Shown: positions 47,895 to 56,785 of the stretch, piece by piece | How the letters are laid out: every line of letters begins with the position of its first letter | How positions within the stretch are numbered: position 1 is the stretch's first letter | Assembly: GCF_002764115.1 (NCBI RefSeq) | Contig: NZ_CP017940.1 | Span: 532,501 to 596,500 of the forward strand | DNA length: 64,000 nucleotides | Reading direction: 5' to 3' | Origin: Phyllobacterium zundukense | Lineage (GTDB): Bacteria > Pseudomonadota > Alphaproteobacteria > Rhizobiales > Rhizobiaceae | The notes under the pieces: generated by a model | Told to the model about the DNA's origin: nothing | The model's input: only the letters and a program-made list of their open reading frames with translations | Database searches by the model: none | Position numbers and translations under genes: made by a program

Positions 47895-49394
47895 CTAAGG
47901 ACGTTCAACGCATCCTGCCAATAACTGTTCCCATGCCTCGGGGATAAGACGATCGGAACCGGGTGCACTGGCCAACGCTTTGACTCTCCGAGGTGACCAA
48001 TCAAAATGTCTGGCCATTTGCTCCGGTGTGGTCGAGTCAGCAAATTCGGTCATCATTGTTCCTACTATCCAATCACCAATAAGAGTACCCCCTTCAGGAG
48101 GGTCGCCAAGTGGATCATGGAGATCGTCGGCTTCCGGAAACAACTCCGCTTTCCGCAGTTTGGCACAAACCACTGCAGCGTCAGTGACCGCTTCCAGGTT
48201 ATGCAGCTTGTCTTTCGCCCATGCCAACATGCGTCCATATTCTGACGACGCATCGGGCTCTTGAACAGACGCGAGCCAGTTGCGGATGTATGTCGCCTCC
48301 TGTTCGGCGTCCATAAGGTCTTGCATGTAGGCGAGCCGCTTTTCTTCCCGCTCGCGTCTAAGCTTTAACAGTTGCCGTCGTCGCGCAAGATCCCTCCGTT
48401 GGCGGTCGTCTTCTTCGCTTTTTTCACGGCTTGCTTTTTCGCCGGAAAGTATCAACGACAAACCATCCAAAATGCTATCGATCATACTTTCGACTGTTTG
48501 CGTTTTTCCGTCGGCCCAAGTCTTTCGCAAACCAAAATGATCGGCCTTCGATGCCTAATACCAACTCACCGGTGTATATCCGATCATCTTCTTCTCAAGG
48601 CTCTTTATGGGGGGAGAGACCATAAGCTGCCCCAATCCTGCCGAGCAGCTGCGCGGTTCCTTTTTTCCTGCTGCTTCTCATAGAGCGCCCGCTCTTCGGC
48701 AGTGGGCACATGCTTCTCTCGCCGGGTACGTTCAGAGAGCGTGAACGACACATCGTCGGATCCGACCTTTACTGCATGCTTGCGCCCATTGGACGTATGG
48801 GCAGGTTTCGTTCATCTAGTCGAACTGCCAAATTGTGGAGAAAAGTGATTGCTCGTTCGACCGGTCCTGGTGAACTATGACCCCGCATTGACCAAGGCTA
48901 GTGGCTCGCACTGCGCCTGATTCATCAGATTTGGCCTTGCGCAACGCTTTGGCGGTGGCAAGTAAGGATTTGTGAACACTTTCCACTGGACCCTGGATGA
49001 AACTTGCTCCGATGGTGTTGCCGACACTCTTCAACTTTGGTTGTGTGGAGTTTGGCGAGAGAAGTACTGCTTGGTCGATACCTTGTAACCGTGCGGCCGC
49101 TTCCATTTGAATCGTTGCCCTCGCAGCGTCGGAAATATCCGTTGATGTTGAGATGATTTCAATTCGATCCAAAGGTTTGTGACCGACCGATCGAAGTGGC
49201 GTAATCTTAACTGGCTGGCCAGCTTCTAGCTTCGCCCAGTAGCCGCGGGGAGGGCTTGGTACCAGGTGCCGCGTGCATATCTTAGCTAAACCACGATCCG
49301 AAATGCCTAGAATAGGTGCCAACTCTGAAAGCGGTTTCGACCAAACGAGCTCGTGCAGTTCGCGCCGAGTAAACACGTTTTTCTTGTGTGTCAT
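47895..49394 (-). pseudogene. Broken gene for a ~490-residue hypothetical protein (several frameshifts)
   Basis: Two open segments (49394-48816 and 48530-47895) are the two ends of one gene. The N-terminal part has FTRRELHELVWSKPLSELAP, LGISDRGLAKICTRH and PPRGYWAKLEAGQPVK, the signature of a rhizobial family. The middle can be followed only by changing frame: NLAVRLDERNLPIRPMGASM (48835-48780), then VKVGSDDVSFTLSERTRREK and HVPTAEERALYEKQQEKRN (to about 48615), then IYTGELVLGIEGRSFWFAK (to about 48520), then TWADGKTQTVESMI into the second segment. That needs four frame changes and skips one TGA. Function unknown. Confidence 0.7.
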
Positions 49395-49450
49395 TTGATA
49401 CCATTGGGTGTGGAAAGTTCGGTGAGCCGTTAGTCTACACACTCAAGACG

Positions 49451-49774
49451 CTATCGCAACGCCGTAGACCCTTCTTCCCGTACAAGGCCCAATGCCTCGG
49501 CACGATCCGGCGGCAGTTCGACCGACTTTAGGACGATGTGCCAGAAGATACCCCGGTCATTGTCAACGTTGTAGCGCTCCACCACCTGACATGCATCATG
49601 GGGAGGCGGAACATCGTCCTCGCCATCATCGTTCCATTTCACCGCAAGTATGTCCCCTATCGCCGGCACGACTCCATCGTAAACTGCGCTCGAATGCACC
49701 ACCCCAAAGCCGAGCTTGCCATCATGGAGCCAATGAACGTAGATATCGAATGGTTCGGCCTGGTGGGCGGCCAT
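49451..49774 (-). CDS. Hypothetical protein (island)
   Basis: 107 residues, acidic (KWNDDGEDDVPPPHDAC), no signal peptide or membrane segment. GFGVVHSSAVYDGVVPAIGDILAVKW suggests a small beta-rich fold. Four bases separate it from the gene upstream, consistent with one island transcript. No family recognised. Confidence 0.55.
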   Translation of the reverse strand: MAAHQAEPFDIYVHWLHDGKLGFGVVHSSAVYDGVVPAIGDILAVKWNDDGEDDVPPPHDACQVVERYNVDNDRGIFWHIVLKSVELPPDRAEALGLVREEGSTALR

Positions 49775-49778
49775 TCGC

Positions 49779-50102
49779 TTACGCCTCGTCTTTGCTGCGG
49801 GGAAACTCGATGGGCGCCAAGCCCTGCAAAACGCGAACCTTGTTCGCAGTAGCCACGGAAAGATTCGTCCACACGTCAGCGATCGTCTCGGCTGCCGCAG
49901 TAAGACTTACGTCCAGATCGTGCTGCTCCATTTCATCGATGATGCGATCGAAGGTCTGAGCGCCTTGCTCAACAGTTCGATAAAGCCTGGATGCCTGGCC
50001 AGGTGTGAGATCGGGGAGATCGAGCGTCTGGTTCACGTCTTCTGCGATTTGTGTCGCAAAATCAGCTTGCTCCTGCAGCGTTGTAATCCAATCGATCGCC
50101 AT
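49779..50102 (-). CDS. Hypothetical protein (island)
   Basis: 107 residues from ATG 50102, which has a GGGGGAA purine tract upstream; a longer frame to 50279 reads through DNA belonging to other genes. It is mostly helical (IDWITTLQEQADFATQIAED, LTAAAETIADVWTNLSVA), with no signal or membrane segment. Family not recognised. Confidence 0.5.
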   Translation of the reverse strand: MAIDWITTLQEQADFATQIAEDVNQTLDLPDLTPGQASRLYRTVEQGAQTFDRIIDEMEQHDLDVSLTAAAETIADVWTNLSVATANKVRVLQGLAPIEFPRSKDEA

Positions 50103-50209
50103 GATTTTTCCCCCAAGGGCAAATTCGCAGAGCCGATCAACCGCGTCAACTGCGCATCGGTCTCGATGTTCGCTTTCCACAGGGCGTGAAAAGGTGCCAC
50201 TGCGATCAT
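50033..50209 (-). CDS. Possible small ORF overlapping two island genes
   Basis: 58 codons beginning with ATG that overlaps the stop of the upstream broken gene (TAATG) and reading MIAVAPFHALWKANIETDAQ and so on. Its last third overlaps the start of the 49779-50102 gene out of frame, so it may itself be extended by a frameshift. Weak. Confidence 0.3.
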   Translation of the reverse strand: MIAVAPFHALWKANIETDAQLTRLIGSANLPLGEKSWRSIGLQRCRSKLILRHKSQKT

Positions 50210-50419
50210 TAGGCATATCCGTGCTTGAGCTTGAAAGCTTCCAACTCGCGATCAAGAGCAGCTTCCTCGCTATCGTCAACCTCTCCCGGTCGGTCTGTGG
50301 AAATCGGGGAAAACCAAAATTGAACCGTCGGTATTGAGCTTTATAGCCACTCCATACTCGCGGGCGATCGCGGCTGCTTTGGCAATCTCTGCTTTTGTGA
50401 TCCGTAAGGCCTTAGTCAT
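50209..50419 (-). pseudogene. Small island gene, frameshifted
   Basis: Frame 1 reads MTKALRITKAEIAKAAAIAR, then EYGVAIKLNTDGSILVFPDF, and stops at 50276. A one-base slip just before that continues as VDDSEEAALDRELEAFKLKH and GYA, ending at TAA 50209. The joined product is a plausible ~70-residue small phage-type protein. Function unknown. Confidence 0.6.
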
Positions 50420-50573
50420 CTTCACCGCCTGTTTAAACCGTTACGAAGTTCTCGCTGGTTCAAGCCGCAAGAGCTTCCAGACATGCCTTCTTCACCCCTC
50501 AGGTTCATTGAACCTAGCGGGAACTATGTATTTGAAGCAGAGATTTTGAGAAAACCCTTACGGTGTCTAGGGT

Positions 50574-50653
<80 letters not shown>

Positions 50654-50755
50654 ATCTGACCGGGCGCATACACCACATTGAATTGTGTCCGTCAATAGCG
50701 TTGAGAAGAAGTTATCGGGCTTTCTATGGGAGAACGAAAGAATGCCGCAGCCGTT

Positions 50756-51118
50756 CTAGGCTGCCACCAGCATTTTTTCGATTTCGTTGACGAGATCGCG
50801 CAGGTGGAAAGGCTTGGAAAGCACTTTCGCATCCTTCGGTGCCTTCGAATCGGCATTCAACGCCACGGCGGCAAAGCCGGTGATGAACATGATCTTGAGA
50901 TCAGGATCGATTTCCGACGCGCGGCGCGCCAACTCGATGCCATCCATTTCCGGCATCACGATGTCGGTCAGAAGCAGCGAGAATGGTTCTTCGCGCAAGC
51001 GGTCATAGGCGCTGGCGCCGTTGTCGAAATGCGTGACGTGGTACCCCGCCTTTTCCAGTGCCTTGACCAGAAAGCGCCGCATATCATTATCATCTTCTGC
51101 AAGAAGGATTCTCTTCAT
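50756..51118 (-). CDS. cpdR: CpdR-type single-domain response regulator
   Basis: 120 residues, receiver domain only: acidic pocket Asp9/Asp10, phospho-acceptor Asp52 (LLLTDIVMPEMDG), Thr80 and Lys102 (LSKPF). The length, the FITGFAAVALN segment and the terminal Ala-Ala match CpdR of Caulobacter and Brucella. Unphosphorylated CpdR directs ClpXP to degrade CtrA and other proteins, and so times the cell cycle. The partner phosphotransfer genes are elsewhere. It has its own promoter region, divergent from the hutG-like gene. Confidence 0.93.
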   Translation of the reverse strand: MKRILLAEDDNDMRRFLVKALEKAGYHVTHFDNGASAYDRLREEPFSLLLTDIVMPEMDGIELARRASEIDPDLKIMFITGFAAVALNADSKAPKDAKVLSKPFHLRDLVNEIEKMLVAA

Positions 51119-51408
51119 CAGCCCGTCCGAATTATCTAGCGCCGATCATCCCCAAACCAGCGTCCTGTCGTTAAATACAAAACGCTTTTTTGGTAAAGAT
51201 CGCGTGAATGATTTGCCCGAAAATAAGGGCGAACGATCGAAATGTCGAGGTAGCCAGTCGATCATATGATCACGCTCTTTGGAAGTAGATCGTGTACATC
51301 AGAAAGTTAGCTGCATATGGCGGTTGATCAATTCCATCTGAGGGAAAGTTGCACTAGAGTGTGAAGAACTTTCTGTCCGTCTGTCCCTGCCGCGAACCCT
51401 TGAAGTGA

Positions 51409-52302
51409 ATGATGACCGTCGAGCGCGATTTTCCTGACAGCCTGCCTTATGAACTGCGGCAACCCGCCGATCAACGCATTCCGTTTGTTTTCAATTCGCC
51501 GCACAGCGGTCAGTCCTATCCGGCCGCCTTTCTCAAGCAATCACAGCTTGACCCGCACACGATCCGGCGCTCGGAAGACTGTTTCGTTGACCAATTGTTT
51601 GCCGCGGCCGTCATGCTTGGGGCGCCCTTGATGGTTGCGCATTTCCCGCGGGCCTATCTCGATGTGAACCGCGAGCCCTATGAGCTCGATGCAAAAATGT
51701 TCCTGGAGCCTTTGCCATCCTATGCCAACGGAAATTCCGCACGTGTCGCCGGCGGGCTTGGAACGATCCCTCGCCTTGTCGGGGAGGGGCAGGAAATCTA
51801 TGCTCAGAAGCTGCATCTCGATGAAGCGCTGGGCCGTATCAACAATATCTACAAGCCCTATCACGCCGTTCTCGGGGACGTTCTCGTCGCCACGCGGAAA
51901 CGCTTTGGCTACGGCGTGCTGGTTGATTGCCATTCAATGCCGACAGGTATCCGCTTTCCTGAAAGCGGCATGCGCCCCGATTTCATTATCGGCGACCGGT
52001 TTGGCACGAGCTGTACGCCGGAACTTGCAAATGCGGCGATCCATCTCCTCAGGGAAATGGGCTATGTGGTTGCGCACAACAAACCTTACGCGGGCGGTTA
52101 TATCACCGAGCATTACGGGCGCCCGCTAAAATGCTTCCACGCCCTGCAGATTGAAGTGAACCGCGGCCTATATCTCAATGAACATAACTATGAAAGGAAG
52201 CCTGGCTTCGAGCAGCTGCAGCGTGATATCGGGCTGTTCCTGGCGGATCTGGTCTCGCTACCGGACTTTCATTTCCTTGATACGCCGCTGGCGGCCGAAT
52301 AG
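51409..52302 (+). CDS. N-formylglutamate amidohydrolase
   Basis: 297 residues of the FGase family: FNSPHSGQSYPAAFL near the N terminus (metal-binding His), HFPRAYLDVNREPYELD, VDCHSMPTG (Asp-x-His) and the end GGYITEHYGRP. It splits N-formylglutamate to glutamate and formate, the last step of one histidine degradation route. No other hut gene is adjacent. It lies beside cpdR as in Brucella. Tandem ATGs are at 51409/51412. Confidence 0.93.
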   Translation: MMTVERDFPDSLPYELRQPADQRIPFVFNSPHSGQSYPAAFLKQSQLDPHTIRRSEDCFVDQLFAAAVMLGAPLMVAHFPRAYLDVNREPYELDAKMFLEPLPSYANGNSARVAGGLGTIPRLVGEGQEIYAQKLHLDEALGRINNIYKPYHAVLGDVLVATRKRFGYGVLVDCHSMPTGIRFPESGMRPDFIIGDRFGTSCTPELANAAIHLLREMGYVVAHNKPYAGGYITEHYGRPLKCFHALQIEVNRGLYLNEHNYERKPGFEQLQRDIGLFLADLVSLPDFHFLDTPLAAE

Positions 52303-52326
52303 TCTTCCCTGGGCACCATCTTTGAA

Positions 52327-52408
52327 CAAAAAAAGACCGCGCATAAGCGCGGCCCAAGTCTAGGGAGGAAACGCCCAAGGAGGGCATAGACAGGTCACCC
52401 TGTCCATG
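52327..52408 (-). ncRNA. mmgR / suhB-type small regulatory RNA (alpha-r8 family)
   Basis: On the minus strand: promoter TTGACA (52440-52435) and TAGATT (52418-52413) with a 16-base spacer, then a short RNA carrying the unpaired-looking CCTCCTTGGGCGTTTCCTCCC region, which is complementary to ribosome-binding sites. It ends at hairpin CCGCGC-TTAT-GCGCGG and a run of seven T. The sequence and its place beside a suhB-like gene match the alphaproteobacterial suhB/mmgR RNA, a trans-acting regulator linked to carbon storage in Sinorhizobium. Ends are estimated from promoter and terminator. Confidence 0.85.
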
Positions 52409-52547
52409 TACCAATCTATGCTGCGTCGCACAAATGTCAAGGATTTTGTGTGGTTTTTTGTGCATAATTATTATGTGCCTAAAAAAAATGCAAAAAATTA
52501 GCCGACGAGGCAGATGAATGAGAATATTTTAATCGCAAGGAGCTATT

Positions 52548-53321
52548 TTGGTCGTAGAACTTTCGTTTTTGAAGCAGATTGCCGGCGTTGCAGCTGAACA
52601 AACACTGTCGCGTTTTCGCAATATTTCGCTGATCGACAACAAGTATCAGACCGGTTTTGATCCGGTGACCGAGGCCGACAGGGAGGCGGAAAAGGCGATT
52701 CGCAGACTGATCAATGCGGCCTTTCCCGATCATGGCATTCTTGGCGAGGAGTTCGGCGGAGAAAACCTGGATCACTCGCATGTCTGGATCATCGATCCCA
52801 TCGACGGCACCAGGGCTTTCATATCCGGCATCCCGGTCTGGGGTACGCTGGCTGGTCTGACAATTGATGGCGACGCCGTAGCGGGGCTCATGGCGCAGCC
52901 ATTTACCAATGAGCTTTTCATGTGTGATGGTGAAGCTTCCTGGTATGAAGGGCCTGGCGGTACGCGCCGCCTCGAAACACGCAAGACGCACGAGCTTTCT
53001 GAAGCGACCCTGTTTACGACTACGCCGGCGCTGTTCAAAGATGAAAAGCGCGCCGCCTATGACCGGGTCGAACAAAGTGTCCGGCTCGCGCGCTATGGCA
53101 CGGATTGTTACGCCTACGCCATGCTGGCAGCCGGGTTTGTCGATCTGGTTATCGAAACGGGGCTCCACCCTTATGACATCGTCGCGCTCGTTCCGATTAT
53201 TGAAAAGGCCGGCGGGGTGATCACAACATGGGATGACGGGCCGGCGGAAAAGGCGGGCAGTATCATCGCAGCGGCCACGCCAGAGCTGCATGCGCGAGCG
53301 CTGGAGTTGCTCAACCGCTGA
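52548..53321 (+). CDS. hisN: Inositol-monophosphatase family phosphatase (histidinol-phosphatase HisN-like)
   Basis: 257 residues. Metal-binding motifs: EEFGGEN (Glu), WIIDPIDGTRAF (DPIDGT) and the C-terminal GLHPYDIVALVPIIEKAGG. Its sequence style (HSHVWIIDPIDGTRAFISGIPVWG) fits the HisN type that removes phosphate from histidinol phosphate; SuhB-like annotation is also common. It starts at TTG 52548 with AAGGAG eight bases before it. The mmgR-type sRNA is divergent just upstream. Confidence 0.9.
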   Translation: MVVELSFLKQIAGVAAEQTLSRFRNISLIDNKYQTGFDPVTEADREAEKAIRRLINAAFPDHGILGEEFGGENLDHSHVWIIDPIDGTRAFISGIPVWGTLAGLTIDGDAVAGLMAQPFTNELFMCDGEASWYEGPGGTRRLETRKTHELSEATLFTTTPALFKDEKRAAYDRVEQSVRLARYGTDCYAYAMLAAGFVDLVIETGLHPYDIVALVPIIEKAGGVITTWDDGPAEKAGSIIAAATPELHARALELLNR

Positions 53322-53330
53322 CTTGAAATG

Positions 53331-54284
53331 CTAGAGCGATTCGCCTCCGGTGCCTGGAATGAAGGCGTCGAAGGTTGCAAAGAACTGCTCGCGGTAGAAA
53401 TCCTTTTCCTGGAGGATTTCATGCTTGGCACCATCGACTGTCAGCAATGTCGTGTTCCGCAATTGCAGTGCATAGCGTTCGATCGCGGGCGTCGATACCA
53501 CGCTGTCAGCGCCGGCGGCGATGATCAGCATCGGAATCCGGATCTTTTCAATGAATTCCGGGCGGTTGACCTCCTTGATGGCCTTGGCTGCGGCCACGAT
53601 CCAGCTTGCCGTCGGTCCACCGATGGCGAGCTCTGGCGCCTGTTTGAGGATTTCGCAGTTGCGCAGATAGCGCGCGGCATCCGAAGTCACTTCGTTGACG
53701 GCAAAGGGCTTTATCTCGTGCGGCCCCCCCAGCATATAGGTTCCGCCCAGTCCGGTTGACCGCAATGTGGTGGCTGCGATGCTGGCTACCATTTTCCTCG
53801 CACGGCTGCCGTTAATATCGAGCAGCGGCGCGAGCAGCACCATCCGGCGGACGCGGTTGGAGAGGACCGGCGCTGCCAGCAGCGCGGTCAATGCGCCGGC
53901 TGAGTGCGCCAGAATGTAATAGGGACCACGACAATCTGGCAGGAGAACTGATTCGAACAGCTGTTCGAGATCCGCCGCATAGTCGTCAAAACTTTTCACG
54001 AAGCCCTTGGCGGGATCCCGCAAGAGGCGGCTGGATGCGCCTTGGCCGCGCCAATCAAATGTCGCCACCGTAAAGCCGCGGGCAGCAATATCACGAGCCG
54101 TTTCGAAGTATTTTTCGATGCACTCATTGCGGCCATGCAGGATGAGAACCGTTCCCTGGACAGGATGAGTGCTTGCTGGCGTAATCGCATAGCGCAGCTC
54201 TTTACCGTCCGAAAGATTGAGAGAATCAACGCGTGTGCCATGCGGAACGGGATTGGACGCGGTATCGACAAGCGGGCGGATCAT
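53331..54284 (-). CDS. Alpha/beta hydrolase (lysophospholipase PldB-like)
   Basis: 317 residues. VLILHGRNECIEKYFETARDIAARGFTVATFDWRGQGAS near 48-85 is followed by nucleophile Ser in ILAHSAGALTALLAA, Asp in IIAAGADSVVST and His in VDGAKHEILQE, a complete catalytic triad. The nucleophile elbow reads AHSAG instead of the usual GHSxG. No signal peptide. Monoacylglycerol lipase or lysophospholipase activity is likely. It is convergent with hisN. Confidence 0.9.
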   Translation of the reverse strand: MIRPLVDTASNPVPHGTRVDSLNLSDGKELRYAITPASTHPVQGTVLILHGRNECIEKYFETARDIAARGFTVATFDWRGQGASSRLLRDPAKGFVKSFDDYAADLEQLFESVLLPDCRGPYYILAHSAGALTALLAAPVLSNRVRRMVLLAPLLDINGSRARKMVASIAATTLRSTGLGGTYMLGGPHEIKPFAVNEVTSDAARYLRNCEILKQAPELAIGGPTASWIVAAAKAIKEVNRPEFIEKIRIPMLIIAAGADSVVSTPAIERYALQLRNTTLLTVDGAKHEILQEKDFYREQFFATFDAFIPGTGGESL

Positions 54285-54491
54285 TTGGGCTGGTCAGTCC
54301 TCGTGCTTGCTTCAGTGCATTGTCGCCATCTTCTGATAAAATGCACCGGTGCAAAGGTCAAACCAGTATTAGAGCGCAAACCGTTCTAAGATAAAGAATG
54401 ACCGGAAACTCTGTCGGGAGCTTCCGGTCAGTACGTTCCGGGTGGAAGGGACGTTACACCCGCAACGATTTCGGCTTTTTTAACTCAGTAC
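54285..54491. other. Short intergenic region
   Basis: About 200 bases between two minus-strand genes; no gene or strong signal seen. Confidence 0.5.
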
Positions 54492-54923
54492 TCAGTAAGC
54501 CGGGTTTATTTCGATGCTGAAACCACTACCCTGACGTCGATCGCCATAACGATCGCCACCCATGCGGCGGGTTTCGAGAATTTCGCCGCCACGGGAGACA
54601 ACGACAAGAACCGGTGCGCCGCGGCGTGCGGCCCTTACGAAGTAGCGGCCACGTTCGAAATTGACATCACGGACGCGATATCCGCGGCGTTCAAGCATGC
54701 GGGCGACGTCGCGGGGACCGAACCGATTGCGGCGGTCATAGCGCCTGTCATCGCGGTAGCCGTCATAACGGCGATCCTGAACCAGATAACCATCAGCATC
54801 GCCACGATTGTCGAGATAAACAGGCGATTCGTCCCGGTAGTAGCGGCCGTCAGCCATTGCCGAAGCAGCGAAGCCGGTGACGAGAAGCGCCGTGGCGGTA
54901 AGTGCAAGAATGGTTTTCTTCAT
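54492..54923 (-). CDS. Exported Arg/Tyr/Asp-rich protein
   Basis: 143 residues with a clear signal peptide (MKKTILALTATALLVTGFAASAMA, cleavage about 24). A low-complexity stretch of DRRYD, YRDD and RRYDRR follows. The C-terminal RGPAPVLVVVSRGGEILETRR-like part is a PepSY-like small beta/alpha unit. It is probably periplasmic; function unknown. Proteins of this make-up are common in Brucella and relatives. Confidence 0.75.
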   Translation of the reverse strand: MKKTILALTATALLVTGFAASAMADGRYYRDESPVYLDNRGDADGYLVQDRRYDGYRDDRRYDRRNRFGPRDVARMLERRGYRVRDVNFERGRYFVRAARRGAPVLVVVSRGGEILETRRMGGDRYGDRRQGSGFSIEINPAY

Positions 54924-55079
54924 TATCTTTATCCTCTGTGATGTCGGATCGTTTCCAACCTTGAGTGCAGTTATAAATGCATCGAGGTGAACGTATTCCG
55001 AAGATGGTGTTCATTTTGCGTTCATCGACAGGGCTGCGACACCCTGGTCCACACAAAAGTTTCCGCCGTCAAAAAACCC

Positions 55080-55219
55080 TTGAAAACGGTGCTGGGCCTA
55101 ACCAAATACCTCTTGTGGCCGCCATATCGGGGTCGCTGGTTCACCGAGACTTGCCAGTACGGGAGTCTGTTCAGGAACCAAAACACGCAAACATTGTCGC
55201 TCTGAAGGAGGGCTTAACC
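55080..55219 (+). promoter_or_regulatory. Possible heat-shock promoter and RNA thermometer (ROSE-like) before hsp20
   Basis: CTTGAAA (55079-55085) resembles the -35 of alphaproteobacterial RpoH promoters. The leader ends GTCGCTCTGAAGGAGGGC, where GCTCT can pair with AGGGC across the ribosome-binding GGAGG, as in ROSE elements that block translation until heating. No full four-stem ROSE fold was derived by eye. Low confidence. Confidence 0.4.
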
Positions 55220-55690
55220 ATGCGTCACGTTGATTTTTCCCCACTCTACCGTTCAACCGTCGGCTTTGACCGGCTTTTCACGATTCTCGATAGTCTGGCT
55301 CAGCCAGAAGGTGCACAGACCTATCCGCCCTACAATATCGAACGGACTGGTGAGAGCACCTATCGTATCACCATGGCCGTCGCCGGGTTCTCGGAGGATG
55401 AAATCCAGATCGAAGCCCATCGCAACCAGCTCAAGGTGACTGGCGAGAAGGGTACCGAGAAGTCCGATGAAAATGCCGAAACGCTTTACCGAGGGATTGC
55501 TTCGCGTGCCTTCGAGCGCCGTTTCCATCTCGCCGATTTCGTTGAAGTCAGTGGTGCGAGCCTGAAAAACGGCCTGCTGCACATCGATCTGAAACGCGAA
55601 ATTCCGGAAGAGATGAAGCCGCGCAAGATTGCTGTGACGTCCTTGTCGGACAATGAAGCCAAGCAGATCGAAGCGAAAGCTGCGAAATAA
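55220..55690 (+). CDS. Small heat-shock protein, Hsp20 (IbpA-like)
   Basis: 156 residues. The N-terminal MRHVDFSPLYRSTVGFDRLF and alpha-crystallin domain (YPPYNIERTGESTYRITMAVAGF to LKNGLLHIDLKREIPEE) are class A Hsp20 features in rhizobia. It binds unfolding proteins until DnaK/ClpB act. ATG 55220 follows GAAGGAGGG; the open frame extends to 54977 without a ribosome-binding site. A strong terminator follows. Confidence 0.93.
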   Translation: MRHVDFSPLYRSTVGFDRLFTILDSLAQPEGAQTYPPYNIERTGESTYRITMAVAGFSEDEIQIEAHRNQLKVTGEKGTEKSDENAETLYRGIASRAFERRFHLADFVEVSGASLKNGLLHIDLKREIPEEMKPRKIAVTSLSDNEAKQIEAKAAK

Positions 55691-55715
55691 ACCATTGGTC
55701 GTACGAGTGTAAGAA

Positions 55716-55744
55716 AGCGGCGCGAAAGCGCCGCTTTTTTTTTA
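55716..55744 (+). terminator. Rho-independent terminator after hsp20
   Basis: AGCGGCGC-GAAA-GCGCCGCT followed by nine T (55734-55742), a textbook stem-loop. It also covers the end of the convergent threonine aldolase gene. Confidence 0.93.
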
Positions 55745-56785
55745 TGCGATCAGGTCGCCAAAGCGATCGATTTCTTCCGGCGATGTGGCGAAACTGGTGA
55801 CCAGCCGGACAAGCGTTTCATTTTCACCGATAAGATGTCTTTCGGAATGTGGCGGGTTCTGGTCATAGAAGAGTGCCCCACTCTCGCGCAATCGTGCCGC
55901 AGTCGGTTTGTCCATGATGGCAAAGACCTCGTTGCCGCGTGGCTCCCAGCCGAGCCGAACTTTGCTAGATGCAACGATATGTCCGGCGAGACGCTTTGCC
56001 ATGGCGTTGGAATGCCGTGCCAGATCGAGCCAGAGGTCACCCGCGAAATAGGCTTCGAATTGGGCGGCGATGAAGCGTGACTTTGAAAAGAGCTGCGCTG
56101 CCCGCTGACGAATGAAGGGAAAGGACGCGGCCCGTGCCGGGTCCATGAACACCAGGGCTTCGGCACACCAGCAGCCATTCTTCGTGCCACCGAAGGAAAG
56201 GATGTCGACGCCCTGCCGCCAAGTCATATCCGCTGGAGAGCACCCAAGCGAGACCAGTGCATTGGCGAAGCGCGCGCCATCCATGTGCAGCGGCAATCCA
56301 TTTTCACGGCACACGGCGGAGACGGCTGCGATGTCGCTGAGCTCATAGAGCGTACCGCTCTCGGTCAACTGGGTGATGGAAACCGCCATTGGCTGGCCGG
56401 CGCGGACATTGTTGTATCCAGCGATTGCTTTTCTCAGATTGTCGATTTCGATGCATCCCAGCGATCCATCGACTGGGTGCAGCCTTGCACCACCAGTCAG
56501 ATATTCGGGCGCTCCGCCTTCGTCCGCGATCGTGTGTGCTTCGCGATGGGCGAAGGTGACACCGCCCGGCTTCGCGACGCTGGCCTGCGCCAGCGAATTG
56601 GCAGCCGTCCCGGTGGCGACGAAAAAAACCGCAACCTCCCGCTCGAAAATCTCATTGAACGTCTGCTCGATCACTTTATCCAGGGCACCCGTGCCATAGG
56701 CGCTTGCGAATCCGCCTGCGTGTTTATGCAAACCTTCGGCAATTTTCGGATGGGCTCCGGCCCAATTATCGGAAGCAAAATGCAT
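55742..56785 (-). CDS. Low-specificity L-threonine aldolase
   Basis: 347 residues from ATG 56785 (MHFASDNWAGAHPKIAEGL); the longer frame from 56878 has an unlikely leader. PLP-dependent aldolase: the Schiff-base Lys is in ILSFGGTKNGCWCAEA, with HMDGARFANALVSLG and FVATGTAANSLAQAS for cofactor contacts. It splits L-threonine and L-allo-threonine to glycine and acetaldehyde. Confidence 0.92.
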   Translation of the reverse strand: MHFASDNWAGAHPKIAEGLHKHAGGFASAYGTGALDKVIEQTFNEIFEREVAVFFVATGTAANSLAQASVAKPGGVTFAHREAHTIADEGGAPEYLTGGARLHPVDGSLGCIEIDNLRKAIAGYNNVRAGQPMAVSITQLTESGTLYELSDIAAVSAVCRENGLPLHMDGARFANALVSLGCSPADMTWRQGVDILSFGGTKNGCWCAEALVFMDPARAASFPFIRQRAAQLFSKSRFIAAQFEAYFAGDLWLDLARHSNAMAKRLAGHIVASSKVRLGWEPRGNEVFAIMDKPTAARLRESGALFYDQNPPHSERHLIGENETLVRLVTSFATSPEEIDRFGDLIA

